In this document: piece after piece, positions 8,836-16,474 of the stretch
How positions within the stretch are numbered: the stretch's first letter is position 1
Layout of the letters: each line of letters starts with the position of its first letter
NCBI RefSeq assembly: GCF_014303395.1
Contig: NZ_CP060298.1
Span: forward strand, 2,995,001-3,059,000
Direction: 5' to 3'
DNA length: 64,000 nt
From: Nakamurella sp. PAMC28650
Lineage (GTDB): Bacteria; Actinomycetota; Actinomycetes; Mycobacteriales; Nakamurellaceae
The notes under the pieces: generated by a model
Seen by the model: the letters and a program-made list of their open reading frames with translations, nothing else
Database searches by the model: none
What the model was told of the DNA's origin: nothing
Translations under genes and position numbers: made by a program

Positions 8836-8965
8836 ATCAGGCTATCCCAGATGTGATGCCTTCATCAGACATGACCGGACGAAGTCACACGACCCACGAT
8901 CGTCAGAAGGCCGCAGGCCGGGCGAGGCGTTGACAAGCGGTGCATCTGGAATGATGGTGTCATCA
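8830..8965. promoter_or_regulatory. Divergent promoter with repeated TetR-type operators
   Basis: Three related dyads: CATCACATC (8830-8838) with GATGTGATG (8850-8858), an exact 9-bp inverted repeat with an 11-bp spacer; TGATG-CCTT-CATCA at 8854-8867; and TGATG-GTGT-CATCA at 8952-8965. The plus-strand promoter has a consensus -35 TTGACA at 8930-8935, and its -10 window (about 8952-8958) lies inside the last dyad, just before the GAGAGGA ribosome site of the dioxygenase gene. The sequence supports one repressor controlling both directions. Confidence 0.72.
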
Positions 8966-8983
8966 CAAGCGACGAGAGGATCA

Positions 8984-10132
8984 ATGGTGACCACTCCCAC
9001 GGCGGAGGCCGATGCACGGAACATCCACCGCGACCTGCACAGCGAGCAGGGTGCGGTGCGTGGCGAGCGACCGGACCGCGACCGCAATCCGGTGATCAAG
9101 GTGGAGGACCTGGCCTGGCTGGAGTTCGAGAAGCCGGATCTGGACCGGGCCGAGAAGTTCGCCCACGACTTCGGTTTCACGACGGTCGCGCGCACGCCTG
9201 ATTCCGTCTCGTTGCGCGGAGCGCTCGCCGGCAGCCAATGCCTGGTCATCCGCCGGGGGACTGAATCACGCTTCGTCGCGCCGGTGTTCCGTGCGGCCGA
9301 CCGCGCGGATCTCGACCGGCTGGCCCGCGCGAACGACGCGATCGCCCGGCCGCTGACCGGGCCGGGCGGCGGCGCGGTTCTGGATCTTCACGACCCGTCA
9401 GGTTCCCTGCTCCGGGTGGTCGCCGGAATCGACGACCTCTCGGCCCAGCCCCTCGTCGCTCCGTTGACCATCAACGTCAGCGGCTCAGTTCTGCGGACGA
9501 ACGCCGTGCAGCGGCCGCAGATCGCGCCGGCCCAGGTCCAGCGACTGGGTCATGTCGTCCTGGAGACGACGTCCTTCCAGCGCTCGCTGGACTGGTACCA
9601 GCACAATCTCGGGCTGATCGTCAGCGATTTCCTGTTCTTCCCCGGCCAACGCCAACGCGGCCCGACGATGGCCTTCATCCGTTGCGACCGCGGCGATGCC
9701 CCGTCCGATCACCACACCCTTGCAATGCACCTGGGTCCCAGCTGCCGCTACATCCATTCCGCCTACCAGGTCGCCGATCTCGACGCGATCGCCGCGGGTG
9801 GCCGCTATCTCGCCGAACAGGGCTATCGCCATGCCTGGGGCATCGGTCGCCACATCCAGGGCAGCCAGATCTTCGACTACTGGCGCGATCCCGACCGTTT
9901 CATGGTCGAACACTTCACCGACGGCGACATGTTCGACTCCTCCGTCGAAGCCGGCTGGGCTCCGATGACCGCCAGCGGACTCTCGCAATGGGGTCCGCCC
10001 GTCACCCGTGATTTCCTCGACGCCACGCCCTCGCCCCGCCTCGTCCGCGAACTCGTCCGGGCTCTCCGCGACGGCAACAACGAATTCGACCTCCGCCGAC
10101 TCGTCGGCCTGCTGAAAGTAGCCACCTCATGA
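8984..10132 (+). CDS. Type I extradiol (catechol 2,3-)dioxygenase-like VOC protein
   Basis: 382 residues from ATG 8984 (ribosome site GAGAGGA). Two VOC modules: a degenerate N-terminal one (~40-145) and a C-terminal one that carries the 2-His-1-carboxylate iron site: His190 (RLGHVVLETTSF), the His243/His244 pair (SDHHTLAMH) and Glu309 (RFMVEHFTDGD). Such enzymes cleave a catechol ring next to the hydroxyls using Fe(II) and O2. The N-terminal ~40-residue polar extension is unusual. First gene of a probable operon with an FAH-family hydrolase, FAD hydroxylase, SDR, P450 and thioesterase; its stop overlaps the next start (ATGA). The substrate is not predictable. Confidence 0.85.
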   Translation: MVTTPTAEADARNIHRDLHSEQGAVRGERPDRDRNPVIKVEDLAWLEFEKPDLDRAEKFAHDFGFTTVARTPDSVSLRGALAGSQCLVIRRGTESRFVAPVFRAADRADLDRLARANDAIARPLTGPGGGAVLDLHDPSGSLLRVVAGIDDLSAQPLVAPLTINVSGSVLRTNAVQRPQIAPAQVQRLGHVVLETTSFQRSLDWYQHNLGLIVSDFLFFPGQRQRGPTMAFIRCDRGDAPSDHHTLAMHLGPSCRYIHSAYQVADLDAIAAGGRYLAEQGYRHAWGIGRHIQGSQIFDYWRDPDRFMVEHFTDGDMFDSSVEAGWAPMTASGLSQWGPPVTRDFLDATPSPRLVRELVRALRDGNNEFDLRRLVGLLKVATS

Positions 10133-11058
10133 GCATCAGCATTCTGCGCACCGCCGACGACTGGTGGGTCGAGACCGCTGACGGTGCAATTCGTATCGAC
10201 ACCGCGGCCACCACGACCGCTGCGCTGCTGGCGGACCGGTCGGCGATCACCGGGGCCACGGGGCCGACCACGGCAGTGCGGGATCTCGAACTGCTGTCAC
10301 CGGTCACCGCGCCCTGCCGGGTCGTGGCACAGATGGTCAACTTCCGCTCGCACGCGCTCGACTCCCACATCGACCCCGACCGGGTACCGACCACCTTCTT
10401 CCGCAAGACCTCCGGTTCGATCAGCGGCCCGTTCGACGACATCCGTACCCCGACGCACGTGCGTCTGCTCGACTACGAGGTCGAGATCGGTCTCGTCTTC
10501 GGTGCAGAGGTTCCCGTGGGCACCAGGATCACCCAGGCCAACCTCGCCGACTACGTGGCCGGCATCGTGATCACCAACGACGTCAGTGCTCGCGACCTCC
10601 AGCTGCCCAAAACCCAGTTCTACGAGTCGAAGTCGTATCCGACCTTCACCCCCGTCGGCCCCCGGCTGGTGCTGCTGGACGCCGCCGAACTGGCCCGCTT
10701 CGGCGAGCTCCGCCTGCGGACCTGGGTCAACGGCGAGATCCGCCAGGACCGGACGGCGGCCGACATGATCGTCCGGCCGGTGGGAGCGCTCGAGGTGCTC
10801 ACGGGGTTCCAGCGACTCTCACCCGGCGATATTCTGCTCACCGGCACACCGGGTGGCACCGCCCTGAGCGCACCGCCGAAGCCGATCGAACTGATCGGCA
10901 ACCTGCTGCCGCCGCATCTGAAGTGGAAGACGTTCTTCAAGCGCCAGGCCACGAATCCGAAGTACCTGCACGACGGCGATGTCGTGGAGCTCGCGGTGGC
11001 GACCGCCGACGGAGCCATCGATCTCGGTCGGCAGCGGACGACGGTCCGCGGAGCATGA
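10129..11058 (+). CDS. Fumarylacetoacetate hydrolase (FAH) family protein
   Basis: 309 residues. The FAH fold metal site is visible: LLDYEVEIGLV (E-x-E pair), a downstream Asp in VITNDVSARDLQ, and the LLTGTPGG loop. Family members hydrolyse C-C bonds of diketo acids, or act as hydratases, decarboxylases or isomerases of 2-hydroxymuconate-type products, which fits a position directly after a ring-cleaving dioxygenase. Starts at ATGA overlapping the dioxygenase stop and ends with ATGA overlapping the next gene, so translation is probably coupled. Confidence 0.88.
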   Translation: MSISILRTADDWWVETADGAIRIDTAATTTAALLADRSAITGATGPTTAVRDLELLSPVTAPCRVVAQMVNFRSHALDSHIDPDRVPTTFFRKTSGSISGPFDDIRTPTHVRLLDYEVEIGLVFGAEVPVGTRITQANLADYVAGIVITNDVSARDLQLPKTQFYESKSYPTFTPVGPRLVLLDAAELARFGELRLRTWVNGEIRQDRTAADMIVRPVGALEVLTGFQRLSPGDILLTGTPGGTALSAPPKPIELIGNLLPPHLKWKTFFKRQATNPKYLHDGDVVELAVATADGAIDLGRQRTTVRGA

Positions 11059-12653
11059 GCCAGGAGCACGCCCGCCATCCGGACACGGAGCGCGACCACC
11101 ATCCGGACGCCGAGCACGCGGCGGTCGTCATCGTGGGTGCCGGACCGGTCGGGGTGGTGGCCGCCACCCTGCTGTCCCAGCGTGGGATCGACAGCGTGGT
11201 GCTGGAACACCACACCGCTCCGTACCCGTTGCCGCGCGCCGTCCATCTCGACGACGAGGTCTACTGCATCCTGCGGGAGCTCGGAGTGGATGACCGGTTC
11301 GCAGCGATCAGCCGGCCGATGCCAGGTATGCGGTTGGTGGACGGCGGCCACCGCACGATGGCCGAGTTCCGTCGCGACGCCGTGACCGGACCGATGGGCT
11401 GCCCGCAGGCGAGCATGTTCGACCAGCCCGACCTCGAACAGCTCCTGCTGGACAATCTCGCCGCCCACTCCCGCGTCGTCCTCCGCCGCGGCGCGACCGT
11501 CACCTCGATCGAGTCGCTCCCCGGGAGTGCCGTGGTCCGCTACGCCGACACGACCGGCGAGCACTGCATTCTCGCCGATGCGGTGCTGGGCTGCGACGGG
11601 GCGAACAGCGTCGTGCGTGACGCCATCGGCGCGTCCATGCTCGATCTGCGGTTCCGGGAACGGTGGCTCGTCATCGACGTTCGCACTTCGGCGCCACTAC
11701 TGGTCTGGGGGGGTGTGCACCAGATCTGCGACCCGCACCGCCCCGCGACCTTCATGCACGTCACCGGCACCCGGTACCGATGGGAGTTCCGGCTCGCCGA
11801 CGGCGAGGAGGCCGCCGACCTGACCGCGCCGGAGGTGCTGGCGGGGCTGCTCGAGCCATGGTTCGGCCCATCGCTGCCCGCGGACGTGGAGATCATCCGG
11901 CACGCCACCTACACGTTCCGGGCCCAGGTCGCCGACCGCTGGCGCAGCGGCCGCGTCTTCCTGCTCGGCGACGCTGCGCACCAGACGCCCCCGTTCATCG
12001 GGCAGGGCCTTGGCGCCGGACTGCGGGACGCACACAACCTGGCCTGGAAGCTGGCCGGGGTACTGCACGGCCAACTCGGCGAGAACGTCCTGGAGACCTA
12101 CGAAGCGGAACGCCGCCCGCACGCCACCCGTACGGTCCGAGCCGCGGTCGCCGTCGGCTGGGCCCTGACCGGCGGACAGGACCGCGCCGCCCTGCTGCGC
12201 AAGAACGTCCTCGCCGTGCTGTGCCGGGTCCCCGGCTTCTCTCGCGCAGTGCTCAGCAGCGCCTCCCCGGCTCTCGGCCACAGCGCGCTGGTCACCGGCA
12301 ATCTCGTCACCGGACGGCTCGCCCACCGCCAACCCGGCCGGGTCTTCCCCGCCGTCCTGGCCGCGGCATCCCCCTCTCGCGGGTTCACTATCGTCTCGAA
12401 CCACACGCCGAAACCAGCCGAGGCCCGCGCCCTGCGCACCCTGGGCGTCGGTCATTCGGTCGGCCGCGGTCGCGGTGGAGCCGCGCTGATCCGACCGGAC
12501 GGGGCGGTCGCCGCCGTGGAATACGGCAGGTCTGCGGTGACGCGGCTCCTGGCGCTCGTGCAATCGGTCTCGACCTCGACCGTCGCCGGCGCGGCCGGAT
12601 CCGTGTCGGCCGGGCCCGCCCGGCTCACCTCCATCAGGGAGACGCACTCTTGA
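11055..12653 (+). CDS. FAD-dependent aromatic monooxygenase (MhpA/UbiH-like)
   Basis: 532 residues from ATG 11055, overlapping the upstream stop. Group A flavoprotein hydroxylase: Rossmann GxGxxG near residue 27 (VVIVGAGPVGVVAATLLSQR), the internal DG motif (AVLGCDGANSVVRDAIG) and the GD motif near residue 305 (VFLLGDAAHQTPPFIGQGLG). Closest in style to 3-(3-hydroxyphenyl)propionate hydroxylase, which makes a catechol for extradiol cleavage, matching its neighbours. The N-terminus has an extra His/Asp/Glu-rich tail (~20 residues). The TGA stop overlaps the TTG start of the SDR. Confidence 0.9.
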   Translation: MSQEHARHPDTERDHHPDAEHAAVVIVGAGPVGVVAATLLSQRGIDSVVLEHHTAPYPLPRAVHLDDEVYCILRELGVDDRFAAISRPMPGMRLVDGGHRTMAEFRRDAVTGPMGCPQASMFDQPDLEQLLLDNLAAHSRVVLRRGATVTSIESLPGSAVVRYADTTGEHCILADAVLGCDGANSVVRDAIGASMLDLRFRERWLVIDVRTSAPLLVWGGVHQICDPHRPATFMHVTGTRYRWEFRLADGEEAADLTAPEVLAGLLEPWFGPSLPADVEIIRHATYTFRAQVADRWRSGRVFLLGDAAHQTPPFIGQGLGAGLRDAHNLAWKLAGVLHGQLGENVLETYEAERRPHATRTVRAAVAVGWALTGGQDRAALLRKNVLAVLCRVPGFSRAVLSSASPALGHSALVTGNLVTGRLAHRQPGRVFPAVLAAASPSRGFTIVSNHTPKPAEARALRTLGVGHSVGRGRGGAALIRPDGAVAAVEYGRSAVTRLLALVQSVSTSTVAGAAGSVSAGPARLTSIRETHS

Positions 12654-13489
12654 ACACGTCTCACCCGAACACGTCTCGCCCGAAAACGCCTCGCACCGCC
12701 CTCGTCACCGGTGCCTCGTCGGGGATCGGCCGTGCGTGCGCGGAGGCTCTCGTGGCACGCGGATACCGGGTCTTCGGCACCAGTCGCGAACCGTCGAAGA
12801 TTGCCCCGGGCGATGTCGTCGACGGCGTCCGGTACGTTCCGCTGGACCTGCGCGTCCCGTCCTCGATCGAGGCGTTGCCCGCACTGGTCGGCGATGTCGT
12901 CGTCCTGGTCAACAACGCGGGCGAGAGTCAGTGCGGCCCGCTGGAGGATCTGCCCGCCGAGACCATCGCTGATCTGTTCCAACTGAACGTGTTCGGGCCT
13001 CTCCGGCTCACCCAGCTGTTCCTGCCCGGCATGCGGGCACGGCGCTTCGGCCGGGTGGTCATGGTCGGATCCATGCTCGCCAGTTTCCCGTTGGCCTACC
13101 GGTCCTGCTACGTGGCGACAAAAGCGGCACTGAAGGGTTTCTCGGATGCGGCGCGTTTCGAGACATCTCCGTTCGGCGTCTGGCTCACCACGGTCGAGCC
13201 CGGTTCGATCAACACCGGGATCGCCGAGCGGCGCACCACCTCCATCGCTGACGGATCGCCCTACGCCGGTGATTTCACCACCGTCCTGGCGGCTCTGGAC
13301 CAGCGCAGCCACGCCGGGATCGCGCCGCGTCAGGTCGCCGAGATCGTGCTCGCTGCCGTCGAATCGGAGCATCCCAAGCCGCTGTACGCCGTCGGGAGTC
13401 GAGCTCCCATGATGTTCGCACTCAAGCGGCTCGCCCCGCGGACCATGGTCGAGAAGCTGGTGGCACGGGGCCATGGCCTCGCGCGCTGA
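12650..13489 (+). CDS. Short-chain dehydrogenase/reductase
   Basis: 279 residues from a TTG at 12650 (TTGA overlap with the upstream stop; AGGGAG 9 nt before). Classical SDR: cofactor loop TGASSGIG, the NNAG motif, and catalytic Tyr154/Lys158 in CYVATKAA. The short basic-free loop after TGASSGIG does not settle NAD versus NADP. The extended C-terminus (to RGHGLAR) resembles actinobacterial SDRs acting on hydrophobic alcohols. In this operon it would oxidise an alcohol or reduce a ketone of the pathway substrate. Confidence 0.9.
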   Translation: MNTSHPNTSRPKTPRTALVTGASSGIGRACAEALVARGYRVFGTSREPSKIAPGDVVDGVRYVPLDLRVPSSIEALPALVGDVVVLVNNAGESQCGPLEDLPAETIADLFQLNVFGPLRLTQLFLPGMRARRFGRVVMVGSMLASFPLAYRSCYVATKAALKGFSDAARFETSPFGVWLTTVEPGSINTGIAERRTTSIADGSPYAGDFTTVLAALDQRSHAGIAPRQVAEIVLAAVESEHPKPLYAVGSRAPMMFALKRLAPRTMVEKLVARGHGLAR

Positions 13490-13576
13490 TCGAAGAGAGG
13501 GCCGATCTACAATTCGTCGAGGGGCCGGCAACGACCGCAATCACCGCAAGCGCACCCGACCGCAGGGGACCCGCAA

Positions 13577-14941
13577 GTGAAACCAGACGTGCACCTGAAC
13601 AGGCTCCTGGATCCGATCCAGCAGGAGACCAGGCTGGCGGTGCGCTGGGGCCTCGGGCACCAGCTGCCGCGGACGGTGATGGCCATCGCCGGGCGACGCG
13701 GCGACCTGCAGGGCCAGATGGTCGCCGCGGCCGGCCGCAACGGCGACCCCTTCGCTGCGTTCGAACGCATGAGGGCCAGGGGGCCTCTGTACCGGGGCCG
13801 GTTCGCCTACGTCACCACGTCCCTGCCGGTCGCGCGGGAAGTCCTGTCCAGCCATGACTCCCGGGCCCGGTCGAACCGCAGGTCGTTGAGTGGCCCGGTC
13901 GGACGTCTGCTGGCCTGGGCGGGTACCACACGCGCCCTCGGACCACTCGACCCCCCCTCCCTGCTCGCGACCGAACCGCCCGAGCACACCCGTTATCGCA
14001 AGCTGGTCACCCGGGTGTTCAGTGCGCGCGCCGTCGCGGCGCTGCGCGAGCGCGCGGAGGTCATCGCCGGCGAACTGCTGGACGAACTGGCCGGCCGGCG
14101 CACGGTCGACCTCGTGCCCGCCTACTGCACCAGGCTCCCGCTCACCATGATCGGCCAGATCCTCGGGGTGCCGGCGTCGGAGTACGACCGCGTCCTGGCC
14201 TTCGGGCAGGCCGCAGCGCCCAGCCTGGATCTGGGCCTGTCGTGGTCCACGTTCCGCCGCGTCGACTCCTCGCTGCGCGACTTCGACGTCTGGCTCGGCG
14301 AACACCTCGCCAGGCTGCGCGCCGATCCCCAGGACGACCTGTTGAGCCAGCTGGTGATGGCACAGGACGACGGCGTCGGACTCACCGAAATCGAGCTCAG
14401 GTCCATTGCCGGTCTGGTGCTCTCCGCCGGGTTCGAGACGACCGTCAACCTGCTCGGCAACGGGATCGCTCTGTTGCTGGAACATCCGGCGCAGCGGGCC
14501 GTACTGGAACGGTCGCCCGAGCTGTGGCCCAACGCGATCGACGAGATGCTGCGCATCGACCCGCCGGTCCTGCTCACCGGGCGGACCGCGGAGCGCGACA
14601 CCGAACTGGCCGGCGTGCCCATCCCCCGCGGCGCCGTCGTCACGGCCGCGCTGGCCGGCGCCAATCGCGATCCGGAAGTGTTCACCGACCCCGCCCGCTT
14701 CGACGTCGCCCGCCACAACGCGAAGGAGCACGTGTCCTTCTCGGCCGGGCGCCACTTCTGCCTCGGTGCCGCACTCGTCCGCATGGAGGGCGAGGTCGGG
14801 CTGCGCTCGCTGTTCGCCCGTTACCCGCACCTGAAGCCGCAGGCCGGGGCGCGCCGACGGGACACCAGAATCCTGCGGGGTTACGAAAGGTTCCCGGTCG
14901 AGCTCGGGTCGTCCACCGGTCTCTCGGTCGCGACGGGATGA
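13577..14941 (+). CDS. Cytochrome P450 monooxygenase
   Basis: 454 residues from GTG 13577. The heme ligand is Cys395 in FSAGRHFCLGAALVRME; the I-helix oxygen-activation motif is AGFETT and the K-helix ExxR is EMLR. Soluble bacterial class, longer than average (~400) because of an N-terminal segment before the first conserved helix. No ferredoxin or ferredoxin reductase gene is adjacent, so redox partners must come from elsewhere. Placed between the SDR (87 bp gap) and a thioesterase (ATGA overlap). Probably hydroxylates the pathway substrate before ring processing. Confidence 0.93.
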   Translation: MKPDVHLNRLLDPIQQETRLAVRWGLGHQLPRTVMAIAGRRGDLQGQMVAAAGRNGDPFAAFERMRARGPLYRGRFAYVTTSLPVAREVLSSHDSRARSNRRSLSGPVGRLLAWAGTTRALGPLDPPSLLATEPPEHTRYRKLVTRVFSARAVAALRERAEVIAGELLDELAGRRTVDLVPAYCTRLPLTMIGQILGVPASEYDRVLAFGQAAAPSLDLGLSWSTFRRVDSSLRDFDVWLGEHLARLRADPQDDLLSQLVMAQDDGVGLTEIELRSIAGLVLSAGFETTVNLLGNGIALLLEHPAQRAVLERSPELWPNAIDEMLRIDPPVLLTGRTAERDTELAGVPIPRGAVVTAALAGANRDPEVFTDPARFDVARHNAKEHVSFSAGRHFCLGAALVRMEGEVGLRSLFARYPHLKPQAGARRRDTRILRGYERFPVELGSSTGLSVATG

Positions 14942-15423
14942 CCGACGTGGCCCGCGGAAGCGGGTCGGGCGTCGGGCCGGGCGCCTCCGGCGACCCACAG
15001 CCGCCGGCCGGCTACGTCCGGTACTCCTCCCGCAGCGGCTTCACCGCGCCATGGGAACCGTTGTGGCGCAAGGAGACAAACCTCGACGTGACCATACTGG
15101 CGGTCAGGTTGGACCGACGACACTGCAACAGTCGCGGCACGGCGCACGGCGGGCTGATCACCGCACTCGCCGACAACGCCATGTCGTTGGCGTGCGAGCA
15201 GGCCGCGCACCCGGCGGAGCCGGTCGGGCAGATCCGGGCGGCCACCGTGAACCTCAGCGCCGACTTCCTGGCGACCAGCCACATCGGGCAGTGGCTGAGC
15301 TGGACCGCGGCCACCGACCGCGTCGGTCGATCTCTGATCTTCGCCCACTGCACCGTCAGCGCGGACGACACGATCACCGCGACGGTGTCCGGCATCTACC
15401 GCCCGATGACGGCGGCCCCCTGA
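14938..15423 (+). CDS. PaaI-type hotdog thioesterase
   Basis: 161 residues from ATG 14938, overlapping the P450 stop. Hotdog fold with the family motif RGTAHGGLITALADNAM (HGG-x-x-x-x-x-D/E-type site) and a central ATVNLSADFL strand. PaaI-like enzymes hydrolyse aryl- or acyl-CoA thioesters and often rescue CoA in aromatic degradation. Last gene of the operon; it ends 20 bp before the convergent TetR gene, with GC-rich sequence between but no clear hairpin. Confidence 0.85.
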   Translation: MTDVARGSGSGVGPGASGDPQPPAGYVRYSSRSGFTAPWEPLWRKETNLDVTILAVRLDRRHCNSRGTAHGGLITALADNAMSLACEQAAHPAEPVGQIRAATVNLSADFLATSHIGQWLSWTAATDRVGRSLIFAHCTVSADDTITATVSGIYRPMTAAP

Positions 15424-15443
15424 GCCGGGCGGGGGCCGCGGTG

Positions 15444-16112
15444 TCACAGCACCGGCACCGAGCCTGCCGCCGCGGTTGGCCCTGCCGCCGCGAGTTGGAG
15501 GAATGTTCTTCGGGCGAAGGTGCAGAAATGGTCCACGATCCGCTCCCGGGGGATTTCGGGGTTGTGGAGCCACCAGCGCCCGATCTGTTCCCCGGCACCG
15601 GAGACGGCATGGGCGTGGGCGGTGACCGCCTCGCGGTCCGCATGCGGCGCGAAGCGGATCGTGATGGCCGAGATGCGGTCGATGGTCTGGGTTCTCAGTT
15701 CGTAGATCTGATCAGCCAGGGAACCAACCAGTTCGCTGGGCCCGCCGTAGACCAGGGACCATCGGCGCGGGTCCCGTTCGATGATGGTGAAGAAGGCGTC
15801 GGCTCCCTGGCGGATGGCGGTCTCCAGATCGGGAGCGTCACGGGCGGCGTCGATCAGCGTGTTCTCGAATTCTTCCCGCACGCGGCGCAGGCACGCGAGG
15901 TAGAGGCCATCTCTGGAACCGAAGTGGTCGTAGACGATAGGGCGGCTCACGCCGGCCTCGCGACAGAGATCCTCGACGGAGAACCCGCCGTATCCACCCT
16001 CGATGAAGAGCCGTTCGGCCAATTCGAGCAATTGTTGCTCGCGCACCGCTCGTGGGACTCGACCGTGTTTGAACCCGCCCACTCGGTCCGACGCTGATTT
16101 CGATATCGCCAC
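15444..16112 (-). CDS. TetR-family regulator, divergent from an MFS transporter
   Basis: 222 residues. HTH in residues ~25-70: QQLLELAERLFIEGGYGGFS, then VEDLCREAGVSRPIVYDHFG (recognition helix), then a helical sensor domain. The space in front of it holds two related 16-bp sites (near 16121 and 16161) that fit its operators. Candidate targets are its own gene, the small frame at 16191 and the large MFS transporter at 16475; it sits at the end of the P450 operon, so it may also sense that pathway. Confidence 0.88.
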   Translation of the reverse strand: MAISKSASDRVGGFKHGRVPRAVREQQLLELAERLFIEGGYGGFSVEDLCREAGVSRPIVYDHFGSRDGLYLACLRRVREEFENTLIDAARDAPDLETAIRQGADAFFTIIERDPRRWSLVYGGPSELVGSLADQIYELRTQTIDRISAITIRFAPHADREAVTAHAHAVSGAGEQIGRWWLHNPEIPRERIVDHFCTFARRTFLQLAAAGPTAAAGSVPVL

Positions 16113-16176
16113 TTGACGAACCTACAGTATGTAACCTACATTCGCGCTGATGGGGTCTGACCTACTGCACGTAACC
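16113..16176. promoter_or_regulatory. Two direct operator-like repeats in the TetR/MFS spacer
   Basis: CCTACAGTATGTAACC (16121-16136) and CCTACTGCACGTAACC (16161-16176) match at 13 of 16 positions, 40 bp apart, each with a TAC-N5-GTA dyad. A plus-strand promoter candidate is TTGACG (16113-16118) and TACATT (16137-16142), 18-bp spacer, so the sites flank the predicted -10. Probable TetR binding sites. Confidence 0.6.
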
Positions 16177-16190
16177 CAATGGAGGGTGCC

Positions 16191-16322
16191 GTGAAAGCTT
16201 CTGGTGCTGCGTCCGGGCGGGAAAACCCCTGTCCGCACCCCGAAGTGACGATTTCGCCCCCGAACGACGATCCTCGGTACCGGTCGCAGATCGACGACCG
16301 GCCAGAGGCTCAACGTCACTGA
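16191..16322 (+). CDS. Possible 43-residue small protein
   Basis: GTG at 16191 follows GGAGGG with a 4-nt gap, a good ribosome site, and the frame runs 43 codons to TGA (16320-16322). The peptide is polar with a Pro-rich centre (ENPCPHPEVTISPPNDD) and no membrane segment. It lies just after the operator-like repeats, so it could be a leader gene of the transporter transcript, or chance. The following ~150 bp up to 16475 hold nothing recognised. Confidence 0.25.
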   Translation: MKASGAASGRENPCPHPEVTISPPNDDPRYRSQIDDRPEAQRH

Positions 16323-16474
16323 CTACCCAGCAGCCTCACGTTCCCGGAACGTCAACGCGGAGATTGCCTGTCGACTCGGATTTTCCGTCCGCGTGATGGG
16401 CCCGAGTGCAGATGTATGCCGGTATCAACCCGAGCCTGTCGGCACCAAACCCCCACCAGCCGGAACGGACAAAG

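Noticed and set aside
8702-8983. Extension of the dioxygenase frame back to 8702
   Set aside because: Antisense to the TetR start and runs through the promoter; GAGAGGA and ATG 8984 give the natural start.
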